From Hymenopellis radicata (lineage: Eukaryota > Basidiomycota > Agaricomycetes > Agaricales > Physalacriaceae), in NCBI GenBank assembly GCA_015501595.1, contig JADNRX010000001.1, positions 1-64,000 of the forward strand: a stretch of DNA of 64,000 nucleotides. Reading direction: 5' to 3'. Of the stretch, positions 20,939 through 32,393 are shown piece after piece. The number at the start of each line of letters is the position of its first letter. The stretch's first letter is position 1. A program made the translations under genes and the position numbers. The notes beneath the pieces were generated by a model that was not told where the DNA came from, searched no databases, and worked only from the letters and a program-made list of their open reading frames with translations.

Positions 20939-22281
20939 TTATATTCCGGGCCCGAATCTGTCCAGTGTGTCTTGCCCAAGCGAAGTAAAGCTTTTTCTCA
21001 AAGCGTCACGGTGGTTCAATGTCCAAAGCACCATATAGACATATATCTTCCCAGCAAGAGTGACGAATAGGACAATCAGGCTGTACCGCTTATTGTGCTA
21101 AGAAAGCAATCAGTGCGAATATCTCAGCTGTCAATGGAGGAAGCGTACCGTTTCGGCGTGGAAGAGGCCACCTGCGGTAATCATGCAAAGCTGAGGCAGG
21201 GCCGCGGTTTCCCAGACGAAGTATACAAGGGTTTGAACGATGCTATCGGAAGCGGGTAGTCCAATCTTCTGTTTGCTAAGCTGATACGTTGCTGCCAGCG
21301 ATTACATGATGATGGACAACCTGTATTCAATAGGACTCACTTATGATGGCGACAACACTGTCAATGACTAGCGTTATTAGTATAGTGCCATTGAAAAGTT
21401 TCAGTGACATACCAAGGGTGCCCCATATGAATATGTTGATGGCGATATTATACTGAAAACACGTTAGGAAATGTTGTGCATCGTGTACAGCACGTACTCC
21501 ATTTCGAAGAGCTCCAGAGGGCGCCTGACTCATAGTTAATAAGGTCGAACACGGGGGAACAAAGTAAGAGCACCCAAGGCGAGATCTTGTTGCCCATTGC
21601 GGCAGCATGTTTAATTGCATCCATACCTATTTGCACATTGATGCTCTAAAGGCGCGTTATATCACGACGCTGAGGAAATGAAGACGACTTCAGTACACAC
21701 GTAGTAGATGATGGCGGTGGTAATTATGAGCAGTCCGATAGATAGCGGGTAGAGGACCCAAGGGCTCCCTCTGGTCACCTGCTTGTATGATTAGGGAGCG
21801 GTAGGCATGATACTGAAAAAACGAACCTTCCAGCACCTACGAATGAAAAACGCCTCGCACAACGCGATGACGACGCCATTCAAAGCCAACGAGAACGTGT
21901 AGACCGGTATATCGGTCTGCACGATGATGAAATATAGCACAATTCGCCATTAAACGACTCACCACGACCTCGCCTAGCACCAAAACCCACCACGCCTTTG
22001 CGGTTTCGATGGCGGTCTGCAGACTATCATTCATGAGCCAGCGTTGAACATAGACACGAAGGGTGCGAGTACACGGTGCAAAAGCAGACCAGCGCCACAT
22101 AGGCCTTCTTCTGTAGAGAGTCCCGGTCATAACCCAGCCAGTATTGCGATGCCTCGACAAGAATCATGCCGAACAGCAACGACTGCGTGATAGCGCTGAG
22201 AAGCATGACGCTCTGGTCCCAATCGAAGATGGCGGGATTGTCTTTTTCCAAAATTACTGGACGAGCAATTGTTAAATCCAT
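20939..22281 (-). CDS. Seven-helix membrane protein, DUF6534-like
   Basis: I recognise the general agaricomycete DUF6534 layout: a short N-terminus MDLTIARPVIL, then hydrophobic helices SVMLLSAITQSLLFGMILV, KKAYVALVCFCTV, PVYTFSLALNGVVIALCEA with FFIRRCWK, PWVLYPLSIGLLIITTAIIYY, YNIAINIFIWGTLVIDSVVA and QTLVYFVWETAALPQLCMI. The last exon reads HNKRYSLIVLFVTLAGKIYV and ends with WTLNHRDALRKSF, RFGPGI, TAA (20939-20941 on plus). About eight exons. The splice pattern between 21420 and 21650 is not settled; a small exon APSGALRNG fits best. Members have no proven function; a receptor-like role is only a guess. It converges on the M24 gene with 88 bases between stops. Confidence 0.75.
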
Positions 22282-22553
22282 CGAGTGGTGGTCAGAAGGA
22301 AAAGCGCGTCCTCAAAACAGGAAATGATCTGCACCCGACTGTCAGTTCGGATCGGTAGCCTAAGTGACAGCTGCTCACCAATCTATTAGAACACAAAGTC
22401 TGTATATATACTCTATAGTCGTTAAAATGATACAATAAACACTTGCGACGAGCTAAATGGATACACATGGAATACTAAAACAAAACACGAAAGCGTGACA
22501 CAAGTATACGAGAAATGCAAGCTAGGTATATACAGAAAGCAAAGTCAGTCGGA

Positions 22554-24413
22554 TCAACACCTGTCACGCATCTTTTCGATGACGATGGCGTGAAGACTCA
22601 TGAAATGCGCCTCCAGTTCTTCTGGTGTAGGGTCCACGAAAGGCGTGGGCTCAGGCGCCGAGATTTTCAAATGTCGCGCTCTTTTACGATGTCATCAGCA
22701 CCAAGTCAAAACATGCAAGAAATCGACATACCGGCAGAGAAGGCATATCAGCTTTTGTACGTCACTCTCACCATCCTCGACCTCCTCAAGGACGTCAAGG
22801 ATACAATTGTATATTGGCCGCCGACCATCCGGACCAACTTCAATGCAATCCTCGTCACTTGACGGCGTATCCACAGGCATGGGAGCATCTTCAACTTCCT
22901 CTATCTTGGGACGTTTGTTAGCCTCGTTCGAAGTCACGTCCTCCATGCTCATGCTGGGCCGCTTCTTTTGCGCTGTGGAGGATTCAGTCACAACGTTGCC
23001 TTGATTATCGATAACAGGCTTCGTTTCCTGAGAAGCTTCAGGAGACATCGATTTGTGTGACACGGGAGGAGTAGGAGGTTGAACGGGGGTTGCCTGAGGA
23101 TGCTCAGGAGGAGCTGAAAAGGGGGGTGGTGGATGTGGCGATTGAACGATTGGACTGTGAACGAGAGAAGCAGGAGTTTGCAGAAACGCAGGCCTTTCGG
23201 ACATGGAGCTCATGGGCGGAGTTGGAGGCATTTGTTGGGTGACATGCATATTCTGCTCGGATTGAGACTGGGTCGAGATTCGTAAAGCAGGGGGAGGGGC
23301 TGTTTGCGATGCGTTTGGAGCTCGCTGCTGAGCATGAGTCTGAGCTTGCGAGTAATGAACATGATGCACCGGATGCTGAGGATGAGTTTGTTGCTGCGAA
23401 CGAAGTGGCTGGAAATGAGGAGGCTGCGGGAGCACGTTCAAAGGATACTGCTGAGCGCGTGTTTGAGGCGGATGGGGTTGCGACTGTTGAGGACGTAGAT
23501 GGGGAGGAATTTGTTGGGAATTTAATTGTGGATTGTGGGATGGAACGTAGTGTGCAGGTTGTTGCTGTCGTTGCGACTGTCCATGCCTCGACACGTTCAC
23601 CAGTGGCTGGGCTACAGATTGTGGTGGGTGTTCAAGACTTTGGCGGTTGACCTGAAGTCACGCCCGTATTGAGCGAATACAGTCAGACGGATAATAATGA
23701 CATACCATGGCCGATGGCATAGATTGGCGGCGGTCGGGATGGCCTGGTGGTAAGAATCAGTGGAGTAACAAAACCTGAAAAACATGAAAACGTACGAGGA
23801 GGGCCACTTTGCGAGGACGAGGGACCATGCGTAGACGGATGATTGGCCAACATGTTGTATTGGACAAGCAAATTCGAGTGTTTCTCCGTGAGTTGCTGCA
23901 AGGCAACGCAGGCCTTCTGGTATTGGTCCATCAGCGAACCACTGTTCATCATACCACGCTGAAGATTGTCTATACACTCCTGTTTCGCGAGATTTTCCTT
24001 CTTAAGGCGCTCGTTATCCTGAACCAAAATGGTATTGTTCAAGGATAAATTGCGATTGTCCTGGAAGAGGTTGTTATTTCTGAGTTCAACGTCTTTGATT
24101 GTCTTCTGCAAGGTCGAGATGGTCTGCTCGCCGACGCTGCGAAGGTGGTTGACCTGGTGGAGCAACGCCTGATTCTGCTGTTTGAGATCGTTGATGAGCT
24201 GAGGGTAGTATCCGAGCTCGTTGAGACATCCATTGGCGGTCCCAGATATAATTTCGATAATCTTCGCGCGCTGCTCCTGCGACTGTTCTGAGATTTGGAA
24301 GGGAGTGCTGGAAAAAAGAGAAGGAAAAGTTAATTATTTAAAATGCCCGATGATCCTTCGAGAACCGACCTGGAAGTCGACGGCTGCTCCTGCTGCTGGG
24401 GTAGAGGATCCAT
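22554..24413 (-). CDS. Gln/Pro-rich coiled-coil protein, function unknown
   Basis: The start exon reads MDPLPQQQEQPSTS; an intron then leads to FQISEQSQEQRAKIIEIISG. Next comes a long coiled coil, visible as QQNQALLHQVNHLRS, TISTLQKTIKDVELRNNNLF and NERLKKENLAKQECIDNLQR. The middle is a low-complexity region very rich in Gln, Pro and His (about 250 residues), ending with a KKRPS basic patch, an acidic patch PSSDEDCIEV and a conserved-looking C-terminal segment: YNCILDVLEEVEDG, KLICLLCRARHLKI and MSLHAIVIEKMRDRC, TGA at 22554-22556. This design is typical of fungal transcription or chromatin adaptors, but I do not recognise a family and assign no function. Confidence 0.72.
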
Positions 24414-24570
24414 GTCTGCAATGCGTGCAGCAGGCAGAGAGACTCGTCGTAGCCGACCGTCGACAAGAACGAGAGCGGCGCAAGGTCGTTTCAGAGTAAG
24501 TTGTCGTCGGCAAAAAGCGATGACTAAAGTCAGCCTCAAAGCATACTTTACCTACCACGTGCAATCAACG

Positions 24571-24822
24571 ATGGCAAGTGACCACCACTTTGATTCTTTC
24601 CAACAACGCGTCGAGGGCGCTGTACAGTGCTACCGCGCAATGTTACGACAAGTCGCGCTCCTTAGTACGCGTTTGGCGGACAGCACGGAACATCTCATCA
24701 CAGTCAGGTGTCACGGACTGCGTTCGCATCGCCTGATTGATGCGGGGCGCACGCAACACTCCGGTTACTACCAACTGCGTACCTATTCGAACACCCTCTG
24801 CTGGGAAGCTCTACCGTTCTGA
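24571..24822 (+). CDS. Doubtful small ORF, 83 codons
   Basis: An open frame MASDHHFDSFQQRVEGAVQC lies in a 636-base gap between two minus-strand genes. It has no recognised domain, no clear TATA box and no neighbour link. It could also be a chance frame within the promoter of the coiled-coil gene. Confidence 0.15.
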   Translation: MASDHHFDSFQQRVEGAVQCYRAMLRQVALLSTRLADSTEHLITVRCHGLRSHRLIDAGRTQHSGYYQLRTYSNTLCWEALPF

Positions 24823-25049
24823 CGATCATTAAACGCCACAGCTAATCTCAGTCTCTTTGACGTACTCTGCCTGCTTCGAACGTTCTCTGGCTCTCAGGCG
24901 GCATCTCTAAAAAGAACCGAATTCCATTCTACTATACACAGAGAGCTATCAAAGCAGACGACATAAACCCAGAAAAACTGCACAAGTACATAACAAGGAG
25001 TGATCTATCTCATGTTTCGAGACAACAACAACGGACGCGCATGACTGTT

Positions 25050-25508
25050 CTAGATGACTCCAACCTGGAGAGAATCGGACTCGAGTCTTCTCCGATCCGT
25101 TTCATAGATGCGAGAAACATCTCTACGATTTGTAGGGGACGGAGGCGGACATGCAATATCAACATTGACCAATGTCGAAGGGGCTGGGCTCGGAGGGGGT
25201 GTCTCTCCTAAAGTGTCATATGCTGGGGGTTTGGGGAAATAGGGTGGTGGTGGTGGCTCCTTCAGCGAGCAGCGCCTACGATTCGGATAAAACTGATCCT
25301 CAATGCTGGCCATCTCCTCATATATCCTGGCTCTGCGTATCGCGGCAGCGATGCGGTCCTGACTGGGTGTCCTTCGATAATTGATGACACAGCTAATAAT
25401 ACTGAGCACGATGGCGAACACGATTACAACCGCGACGAACTCGAAGAAGAGGGCGAAGGGTTTCTGATGGAAAAAACCTGGATTTGAAGGGGTGTTGGAG
25501 GAGTCCAT
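25050..25508 (-). CDS. Small single-pass membrane protein with two PPxY motifs
   Basis: The 152-residue frame has no intron. Residues 1-17 are polar (MDSSNTPSNPG), residues 18-42 form one membrane helix (FALFFEFVAVVIVFAIVLSI), and a basic stretch RRARIYEEM follows. The cytosolic tail is Pro-rich and contains PPPY and PPAY, separated by five residues (PPPYFPKPPAYDTL). PPxY motifs bind WW domains of Rsp5/Nedd4 ubiquitin ligases, so the protein may be an adaptor for membrane-protein ubiquitylation; this is inference. No enzyme motif is seen. An upstream exon cannot be excluded. Confidence 0.6.
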   Translation of the reverse strand: MDSSNTPSNPGFFHQKPFALFFEFVAVVIVFAIVLSIISCVINYRRTPSQDRIAAAIRRARIYEEMASIEDQFYPNRRRCSLKEPPPPPYFPKPPAYDTLGETPPPSPAPSTLVNVDIACPPPSPTNRRDVSRIYETDRRRLESDSLQVGVI

Positions 25509-26075
25509 GTGGGCTCTGGTAATCCGGTGAACAGAGGAAGAGGAGGTTTTGAAGGCATGTTAGAAGACGTTGAAGCAGTGCTAGACGAAGCAGGAGCACA
25601 AAGGAATCTGGGAGAAGTATGAGAATGGTTGTATAACAGGGTAATGAGTCGCGTACGCTGGCAATATACAAAGCAGTATAAAAATGCTTGCCTCCATTAT
25701 GTCTTCTTTGACACAGAGGCGTGGGCCGCGTGGGGTGAAGAAAGGAGAGGTATGAAGCCCCTTCGACTTTTAAGAGACTCCACAGCAGCGGCCGGATTGT
25801 TCCTGATGTTCATTTTAGTGAAATAGTGTGTTGCGGACGAGGAGGGCTCACATTCTGTGGCGGTGCGATAAGATAATTCTGGTGCTGACACGTATCGCTG
25901 ACCGAGGAGTAAGCACATGCCTTACCGAGCACGAATCACACGGATTCGGCCGAAAACTTAAAGTGACCCGAGTGCCTGCCATATTTATTGCGCTTCTCAT
26001 TACCGTCAACATAAATACCCTGTCAATACCCTACGGCTGCCTCCCTCCTTGCTTTACCCAGCCCCCATCGTCGCC
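25509..26075. other. Intergenic region between divergent genes
   Basis: About 570 bases between the PPxY membrane gene and the GTP cyclohydrolase II gene, which point away from each other. It contains TATA-like strings (near 25676) but no supported gene. Confidence 0.3.
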
Positions 26076-27539
26076 ATGGTTAGACCCTCCCATGAAGCCT
26101 TTACTGATGCGGATGCCGCGCTGCTCGACCTGCTCACCGGGCCTGTTGCCCCGACGGTGCCAAAGACAGCGTTCGCCAGGCGCGATGCTGCTCTCGATCC
26201 CCTTCTAATGGCTGCTGCTTTCGCCTCTGGTCCCCATGTCACTCGCAATCATTACCACCATGATTTCTTTCCCGGTGTCATGCTCCCAAAAGCTGAGGGC
26301 TCCTGGGACTGGACCAAATTCTCTGGTCAAGATGCAGACGCTCCTCCGCGTAAGAAGCTCACCTATGTGAGCAGACAGGCGCCGCGGAAGCAGAAGGCGG
26401 AGGCCACCTTTGTCGAAAAGGAAAATGTCACTCAATCTTCTGCTTTGGCACCGACTTCTGCGGACAATCAGCCTCCCAGAAAGCGTCGGACGTCGTCTAT
26501 TTCCACGACGGAGTCTGTTTCCACGCGTTCCCACACTTCCTCCTCTTCATCCACGCTCAATTCATCGGCCGCGGAACTGGAAGTCAAATGCATGGCTCGT
26601 ACCAGAATTCCGACTCCACATGGGCCCGCGTTCCTGCATCTGTACCACAACAATCGGGACAGCAAAGAGCATCTGGCCATTGTCATCGATTCTAGCCAGT
26701 TTGCACCCGGCGCCATCGTGCCTCCGCCCATCCGGTCTCGCACTCTCGACGCCATATGGAGCACTTCAGAGACGGAAATGGACAGGATAACTCGGGGTGC
26801 TTATGTCGGTCGACTGTCAGCAGCCCACCAGCACGCGTCTCACCCTCGGTCGGGAGAGCGCACGGGAGTACAGATGGATAACATCCCATCCCCGCTGATC
26901 CGGATACATTCCGAATGCTTTACCGGTGAAACTGTTGGTAGTATGCGCTGTGATTGCGGGGAGCAGCTGGATGAAGCGATCCGTTTGATCTCGCAGCCCA
27001 TTATCATTCCCTCGTCATCACCTCTTACCCCGCCCACAAACATACCAGGGCGCGGCGCTGTTGTCTACCTCCGACAAGAAGGGAGGGGTATCGGTCTGCT
27101 GTCAAAGATACGCGCGTATAACCTGCAGGATCTAGGTCATGATACCGTTACCGCAAACCTCATGCTTGGTCATGGCGCTGATGAGCGTGGGTACGACATT
27201 GCCGTTGCCATTCTGAGGGACTTGGGTCTCGGCGCAGATGCCGGGGAAGGGGTTCGGGTTTTGACGAATAACCCGGATAAGGTGGAGGCGCTGGAAAAGG
27301 ATGGCTTGAGAGTTGTCGAGCGAGTCCCAATGATACCACGTAGCTGGAAGTCGCGCCATCCTGGCAAACACCAGCCTGAGGAACATGTTTCTGAGAAGGA
27401 TGAGGATCGCATCGTCGGAGCAACTCTCATAGGTGGTAATGCAGTCTATGGGGAGGACTTGGACAAGTATTTGCGTACCAAGGTCTTGAAGATGGGACAC
27501 ATGCTCCCACTCTGGACGGAGGACGCCGAGGAAATTTGA
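26076..27539 (+). CDS. RIB1: GTP cyclohydrolase II, first enzyme of riboflavin synthesis
   Basis: It converts GTP to the diaminopyrimidine precursor of riboflavin, releasing formate and pyrophosphate. The gene is a single intronless exon. The start ATG at 26076 sits in a good context (CGCCATGG). After a Ser/Thr-rich N-terminal extension of about 170 residues comes the catalytic core: MARTRIPTPHGPAFLHLY, then IHSECFTGETVGSMRCDCGE with the three zinc Cys, VYLRQEGRGIGLLSKIRAYN with the catalytic Arg, GHDTVTANLMLGHGADERGY and VRVLTNNPDKVEAL. The product ends WTEDAEEI. The total of 487 residues is long compared with bacterial RibA because of the extension, as is usual in fungi. Confidence 0.95.
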   Translation: MVRPSHEAFTDADAALLDLLTGPVAPTVPKTAFARRDAALDPLLMAAAFASGPHVTRNHYHHDFFPGVMLPKAEGSWDWTKFSGQDADAPPRKKLTYVSRQAPRKQKAEATFVEKENVTQSSALAPTSADNQPPRKRRTSSISTTESVSTRSHTSSSSSTLNSSAAELEVKCMARTRIPTPHGPAFLHLYHNNRDSKEHLAIVIDSSQFAPGAIVPPPIRSRTLDAIWSTSETEMDRITRGAYVGRLSAAHQHASHPRSGERTGVQMDNIPSPLIRIHSECFTGETVGSMRCDCGEQLDEAIRLISQPIIIPSSSPLTPPTNIPGRGAVVYLRQEGRGIGLLSKIRAYNLQDLGHDTVTANLMLGHGADERGYDIAVAILRDLGLGADAGEGVRVLTNNPDKVEALEKDGLRVVERVPMIPRSWKSRHPGKHQPEEHVSEKDEDRIVGATLIGGNAVYGEDLDKYLRTKVLKMGHMLPLWTEDAEEI

Positions 27540-28045
27540 ACGTAGACTTTGGGGTATACTTATCTGGTGAACGTATCTAAATATTAAATTACAGAAAGAA
27601 GACAAAAGTACACATCCTCTGTATAATGACTTTGTATACCACAACTATCTCAGCTTGGCAATACCGTTACGCGATCGGACCTGATTCACGAATGACTGCT
27701 GCGCGCGATGCGCAGTGCTTGGAATATAAATAGTGGTTACATCGCGTGTCCTATACTTCGCGCTCGACTTGAACTACAGAATTTTTATCTTTTTCTATCT
27801 CAGATCGCCAGCGATCCACAGAGCTAAAATACGTTCAACGTCAATTCAACGGACGCGATGGCTGTGCTAGCGCGTGCCCGTTCGGCTGGTCCTCGGCTTG
27901 GCCACCTTGGAAGCGTTGTCAATGTGTGTCCTGTAGGCTGTCAACCGGCTCTAATAGCCGCTGTTCATTACCATCATCTCCGTAGACGCCTTGAGCCACC
28001 CGCCACAGAACACTACCACCTCTTTCTTTGACTACACACAACTCC
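27540..28045. other. Intergenic region, possible GH17 promoter and 5' UTR
   Basis: About 500 bases with a TATAAATA-type string near 27723. An upstream open frame of 57 codons starts at about 27858 and stops at about 28031, before the GH17 ATG; it may be a 5' UTR ORF or a missed first exon. No other feature was seen. Confidence 0.35.
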
Positions 28046-29645
28046 ATGCCTTCTGCGGTAGACAGCCATTATCAAAGCGTAGGGACAGGAATGGCCTACT
28101 CCCTCGAAAAGAGCCGAAAGAGTAATCAACGCTCGAAGTGGATCGTTAGTATCCAACTCCTGGCCCTCGTTCCGCTGTTGACATATAGACTTGCCACAGG
28201 TTGTTGGCAGTATCATCGCGATTGTCGGCATTATAGCCATAGGCGTCGGTGTGGGTGTTAGCGTGTCGAAAAAACAACAAAAACAATTCTTCGTCGTCGA
28301 GCTCTTCGTCATCGAACGGCCCCAAACAGACAGACCCCAACGACCCTAGTACTTTCGTGCCTGATTCCAACTTACACAAGTCATTCTATGGGCTGGCGTA
28401 CACGCCGGAAGGCTCGTTACTCCCTAACTGTGGCAACTCTTTAGAGAATGTTATCAAGGACATCCAGGTGAATATCTGGGTCGCCGCCTCAAACATCCAA
28501 CTCATCTGATTTTCCATGAAGCTCATGTCGCAATTGACTACTCGTGTTCGTCTCTATGGAGCTGACTGCAATCAATCTGCTCTCGTCGTACGTTTCCTCT
28601 TGTTAGTGTAAACGGTTTCCCACTAATGCCTTCATCAACAGTTGGAAGCCATCAAGCAAACCAAAGTGGACATGAAAGTTTACTTGGGCAACTATCCCAC
28701 CCCCGACAGCAACTCTGCGTACGAGCGTCAACGAGACACTATCAAGGAAGCTCTTCAGAATTATGGCGCTGACAATGTTGCTGGTATTACCGTCGGGAAC
28801 GAATTTGTACTGAAGTATGTTTGGTTTATTTCTCACAACGTATTGAAGCTCAGCTATTTCGCACATTCAGCTACGTTACCGAACATGGTGGTGGACCGAA
28901 CGATGCAACCGGTAATGAGGCGGGTGCCCTCCTTGTCGCCGACATCAAGGACACTAGGTCTATGCTCAGCGATCTCAACTTGGACATCAAAGTCGGCAAT
29001 TCCGATGCGGGTAGCTATTTCAATAACCTTGTGCTAGAAGCCGTTGACTATGGAGTATGTTGTGTGCACCAGGCTCTTCTCGCGGACTGACATGCTTTAT
29101 TAGCTTTCCAATGTGCATCCTTGGTTCGCCAACGTCTCCATTGATGGGGCTGCAGCATGGACAGCTAGCTTCTTTGAGGAGACTAACGTTCAACCCGCGG
29201 CTCTGCTGTCAAATTCGGTGTGTCCCTCTAACATTTTCTCAGGATCTTTACTGATCTTGGCGTAGCCCAAGATGTACATTGCCGAGACTGGCTGGCCGAC
29301 AGCTTCGAAGGATGCAGGGAACGCTAACAATGGAGCATCTGCCGCTTCAGAAGCGAACTTGCAGATCTTCATTGACACTTTCGTTTGCCAAGCAAACACG
29401 AATGGTACCGGTTACTTCTTCTTCGAGGTATGCTATTCGTTATCAAGTGGAGAAGCTACAATGTAACGCCTCATTTTCCTAGTTTACCGATGAGAAGTGG
29501 AAGGATGATACCTTTGGTGGTGTAGAAGGCCACTGGGGTCTGTTCCACCAAAAGTGAGTCGTACATTTTGTGTTATGTCGTTTACTGACGACGTTTCAGT
29601 CGTACGCTCAAGAATGTTCAGCTGCCAGACTGCACGTCACCTTGA
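28046..29645 (+). CDS. GH17 glucan beta-1,3-glucosidase, type II membrane form, one frame break
   Basis: It acts on cell-wall beta-1,3-glucan. The N-terminus MPSAVDSHYQSVG is cytosolic; after an intron comes one membrane helix VVGSIIAIVGIIAIGVGVGV, then a linker of Asn and nine Ser, then the catalytic domain: SFYGLAYTPEGSLLPNCGNS, VRLYGADCNQSALV, YLGNYPTP, VAGITVGNEFVL with the acid/base Glu, NVHPWFANVSIDGAAAW, MYIAETGWPT with the nucleophile Glu and the end GHWGLFHQNRTLKN, TGA 29643-29645. The helix and the linker are in different frames: the A run at 28269-28274 has six A where five would keep the frame. This is either a sequencing error or a true disruption. The rest of the domain is intact over about seven exons. 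Confidence 0.85.
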
Positions 29646-29905
29646 GAGCACTCCTTTGGACCGTTTCGCTGTATTATACTTTCTTGGACAAATACCTTAC
29701 ACCAGCTTTTATGACATTCTGTACGACACGACTTCCGTATATTAGTACATTTCTTGGACTTTGCTTTGTTGTACTTTTTGCACTGTTTTAACGATACCGA
29801 TGAATGTAAATACCTCCCAAGGCGGGCTTACGTAACGCTTGCTTGTCTTGTAGACTTGACACGCTGAGGCTGTAGCGTCCGCTTTCCGAATCCCATCGCT
29901 CGACA

Positions 29906-32102
29906 ATGTACGACCCGCTGAGTCCAGCTAGTAATCCCTTTGCTACCGACGATGCACCGCCGTGGCCGACGACGCCGCACACGAATGCTCCTATACCGAA
30001 TCTGAGGCGTGCATCGACGCCAGTCCCTCCAACACCAGACAAGGGCCCGTCTACAGGCCCCTACGGAAGGGAACCACAGATATACGGGCAGCCAGAGGCA
30101 GGTCTAATCTCTCCACGAGACACAGTGGGCTCGAATGGCACAAAGTTCGAAAAGCCGGAACCATATCTGCGGGTGCGGATTACTGGCCTGGACAGGAATC
30201 GGAGAGATATTCTCATCCGCTTGGATGCCCAGGTAGTTGTCATTTTTACGCTTCTCGTCGTCTGCTGACCGCAGCACACAGACCAACTTGTCAAATTTCA
30301 CCGGCTTGACCTACCGTAACGTGTCGCGCTCGTATCTCGAATTCCAGCAGTTCTACGAGACTATCGTGCACAGTAACCCGCAGACCATCGTTCCAGCTCT
30401 CCCGCTTGCACAGACGTCGGCGCCAACAGACGAGGAGGATGACCGTCTTGTCCGCATCATGTTGCAGAGGTGGATCACCCGAGTCTGTGAGGATCCTATT
30501 CTGTTGCACGACGAAGACCTGCGCTCCTTTATTGAGAGCGACTTTGGTACCAGCCGACTCCGAGACCTCGCAAGAAGAGTTCGTCCGGTTTCTCGTTGAT
30601 AAAACGAGGTGTCCCCGATGAGGATGAGGAACTGCAGCGAGCTCGCTTTGAGCTTACAAAACTGGAGGGACAATTCTTTGACACTGCAAAGGCGGTCGAT
30701 AAACTGGCTTTAGCGCGGAAATGTGTGTATTCAGGTTGTTATTCGTTTTATTGAATTGACCACGATGTAGCGCTGGCGAATGCTCATGCCGAAATGGGGA
30801 ATAAACTTATCAATGTTGCGACAACGGAAGCTCACCCACCGCTTGGAAATGCCCTCAGGAAACTCGGTCGGACTTGGCATAGTCTTGCTGATCTCGACCA
30901 AGCACAAGCTCTCAGCGAGTGTGTTATTCTTGGAGACTCGCTCGGATATCAAGGCATGAATGCGAGATCTGCGAAGGAGACGTTACAGATGCGCAATGGC
31001 GTCTTGGAGGAGTACCAGGCGGCCGTGAAGACTACGATTTCCAAGCGGAGGCAGATAGAACGTCTAAAAGCCAGTGCCAACATTCGACCTGATCGCGTTG
31101 ATGATGCTTTGGAAGAAATTGAAGAGGTGATTTCCTTCATATGGGTACATGAAGCATGCTCACTGTTTGTCAGGCAAACAAGTACGAGCAAGTCCTAGCC
31201 AGGAGGGCGGAAGGCATATCCCAAAACCTGCACAGAGCACTCGAAACCCACAACCAATATGCGAATGATGATATCACGTCTGCGTTGATTGAGCATGCAC
31301 GCTCTTCGATTATGTATGAGAGACAGCTGTTGAAAGAGCTAGAGGCGCTACGTGGTGATGTCAACAGCGCTGCTAAAAAGGTTGTCCCAAGTGCTGCTCC
31401 AGCCCCGCGACCTGCCTTCATCCCGAAGTTGGAAGACTTCTCTAAGCCTCCTCCTCCACGTGCACAACCCCCGCCTGCGTCCAAGCCTAACGCTAATGGA
31501 TTCCATCAACCACCACCTACCATGCGTAGCACGCCCCCGCCTACGAATCCCCCTTCAATCCCTACAGCAGTGATCCATTAGGACATGGTCCTCTAACGCA
31601 AAGTCCGTCTTTAGCGTCGTCGTCGTCCTCACCTCGTCCTATGTCTCCATCGACTACCCACCAGAGCATTGCGTCGCGTTCCTCGATATCCGGCCCATCG
31701 TCGCCTTTACCCCCGCAATCTCCAGGTGCTGGACCTTCCAAGGTCTTTGTATCACCCAATCCTTCCGACGACGGTGGTCCTCCACTTGGTGGACGCCTCG
31801 TCGATGGCACAAAGTCGATGTTTATTCGACCTTCTTCTCCTCTTGTTTCTTCGCCATCTCTCCCTGCTTCTGCCAGTGCTATCGGACCGTCTCGAGTTGG
31901 CGCGACAGATCCCTTGCTCGGTGGAAGCACTACTGTTGGACCGAGCTCCAGCACTCCTGCTTTACGGTCGGAGCCTTCAAATGGTCTTGATCCACTAGGA
32001 CAGGCGCGGCCGACTTACATGTCAAGTTCAGTTCGTGTCCAGCCCACGCGGCCACGTCTTGATGCCCGTGAAGCGGCGAGCAAACTAGCCAATATGTTCT
32101 AA
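29906..32102 (+). CDS. VPS17: VPS17-like PX-BAR sorting nexin (retromer), two frame breaks
   Basis: Vps17 pairs with Vps5 to bend endosomal membranes for retromer transport to the Golgi. The start MYDPLSPASNPF leads to the PX domain: PEPYLRVRITGLDRNRRDIL, then TYRNVSRSYLEFQQFYETIV. The BAR-like helical part runs from ELTKLEGQFFDTAKAVDKL through ANAHAEMGNKL to YERQLLKELEALRGDV. A long Pro/Ser-rich tail ends ARPTYMSSSVRVQP and DAREAASKLANMF, TAA 32100-32102, as in basidiomycete Vps17. Two one-base losses are needed: G at 30546-30547 (FIESDFG must join YQPTPRPRKK) and C in the run 31549-31553 (PTNPP must join FNPYSSDPLG). Both are homopolymer sites, so errors are likely. Confidence 0.85.
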
Positions 32103-32330
32103 GAGACGGATACTTTTGTATGAGAAACGTCGGCATTAATGAATACTGTATACTTCTTTTAGCTTACATGTTAAATTTCATTTGCGGATCATCGATTCTT
32201 GAGTTGATTTTCGACATTGAAGTCGAGGTAGATAACTCAACTCAGCCCTCCGTACATGGTACATGTACGGGGTATCAGTCTGACAGCAACAAAAACAGCC
32301 ACAGTAGTCAGCAGGCACGGAGCACACAAA

Positions 32331-32336
32331 TATAAG
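32331..32336 (+). promoter_or_regulatory. TATA box of membrane paralog 1
   Basis: TATAAG lies 63 bases before the ATG at 32394. An in-frame ATG at 32337 directly abuts the box and is therefore an unlikely start. Confidence 0.35.
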
Positions 32337-32393
32337 ATGGAGGCTTCAGTTGACAAGCATCACCAAGTATCACAGCCTTCTGTTTCAACCACC

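Noticed and set aside
26049..26075. An upstream start for GTP cyclohydrolase II at 26049
   Set aside because: That codon is TTG. The ATG at 26076 has a good context, CGCCATGG.
28204..28275. An intron to explain the GH17 frame change
   Set aside because: The alternative acceptor GGCAG leads into a stop, and the linker frame has a stop upstream of the helix; only a one-base change explains both parts.
30430..30600. Reading VPS17 as two genes or as ending at the stop near 30597
   Set aside because: Sequence after the stop continues the same protein family in the next frame, so a one-base break is more likely than a gene border.
31540..31575. An intron to explain the second VPS17 frame change
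   Set aside because: The acceptor-like CTACAG is present, but the nearby donor GTAGCA gives the wrong phase, and no other GT donor restores the frame.
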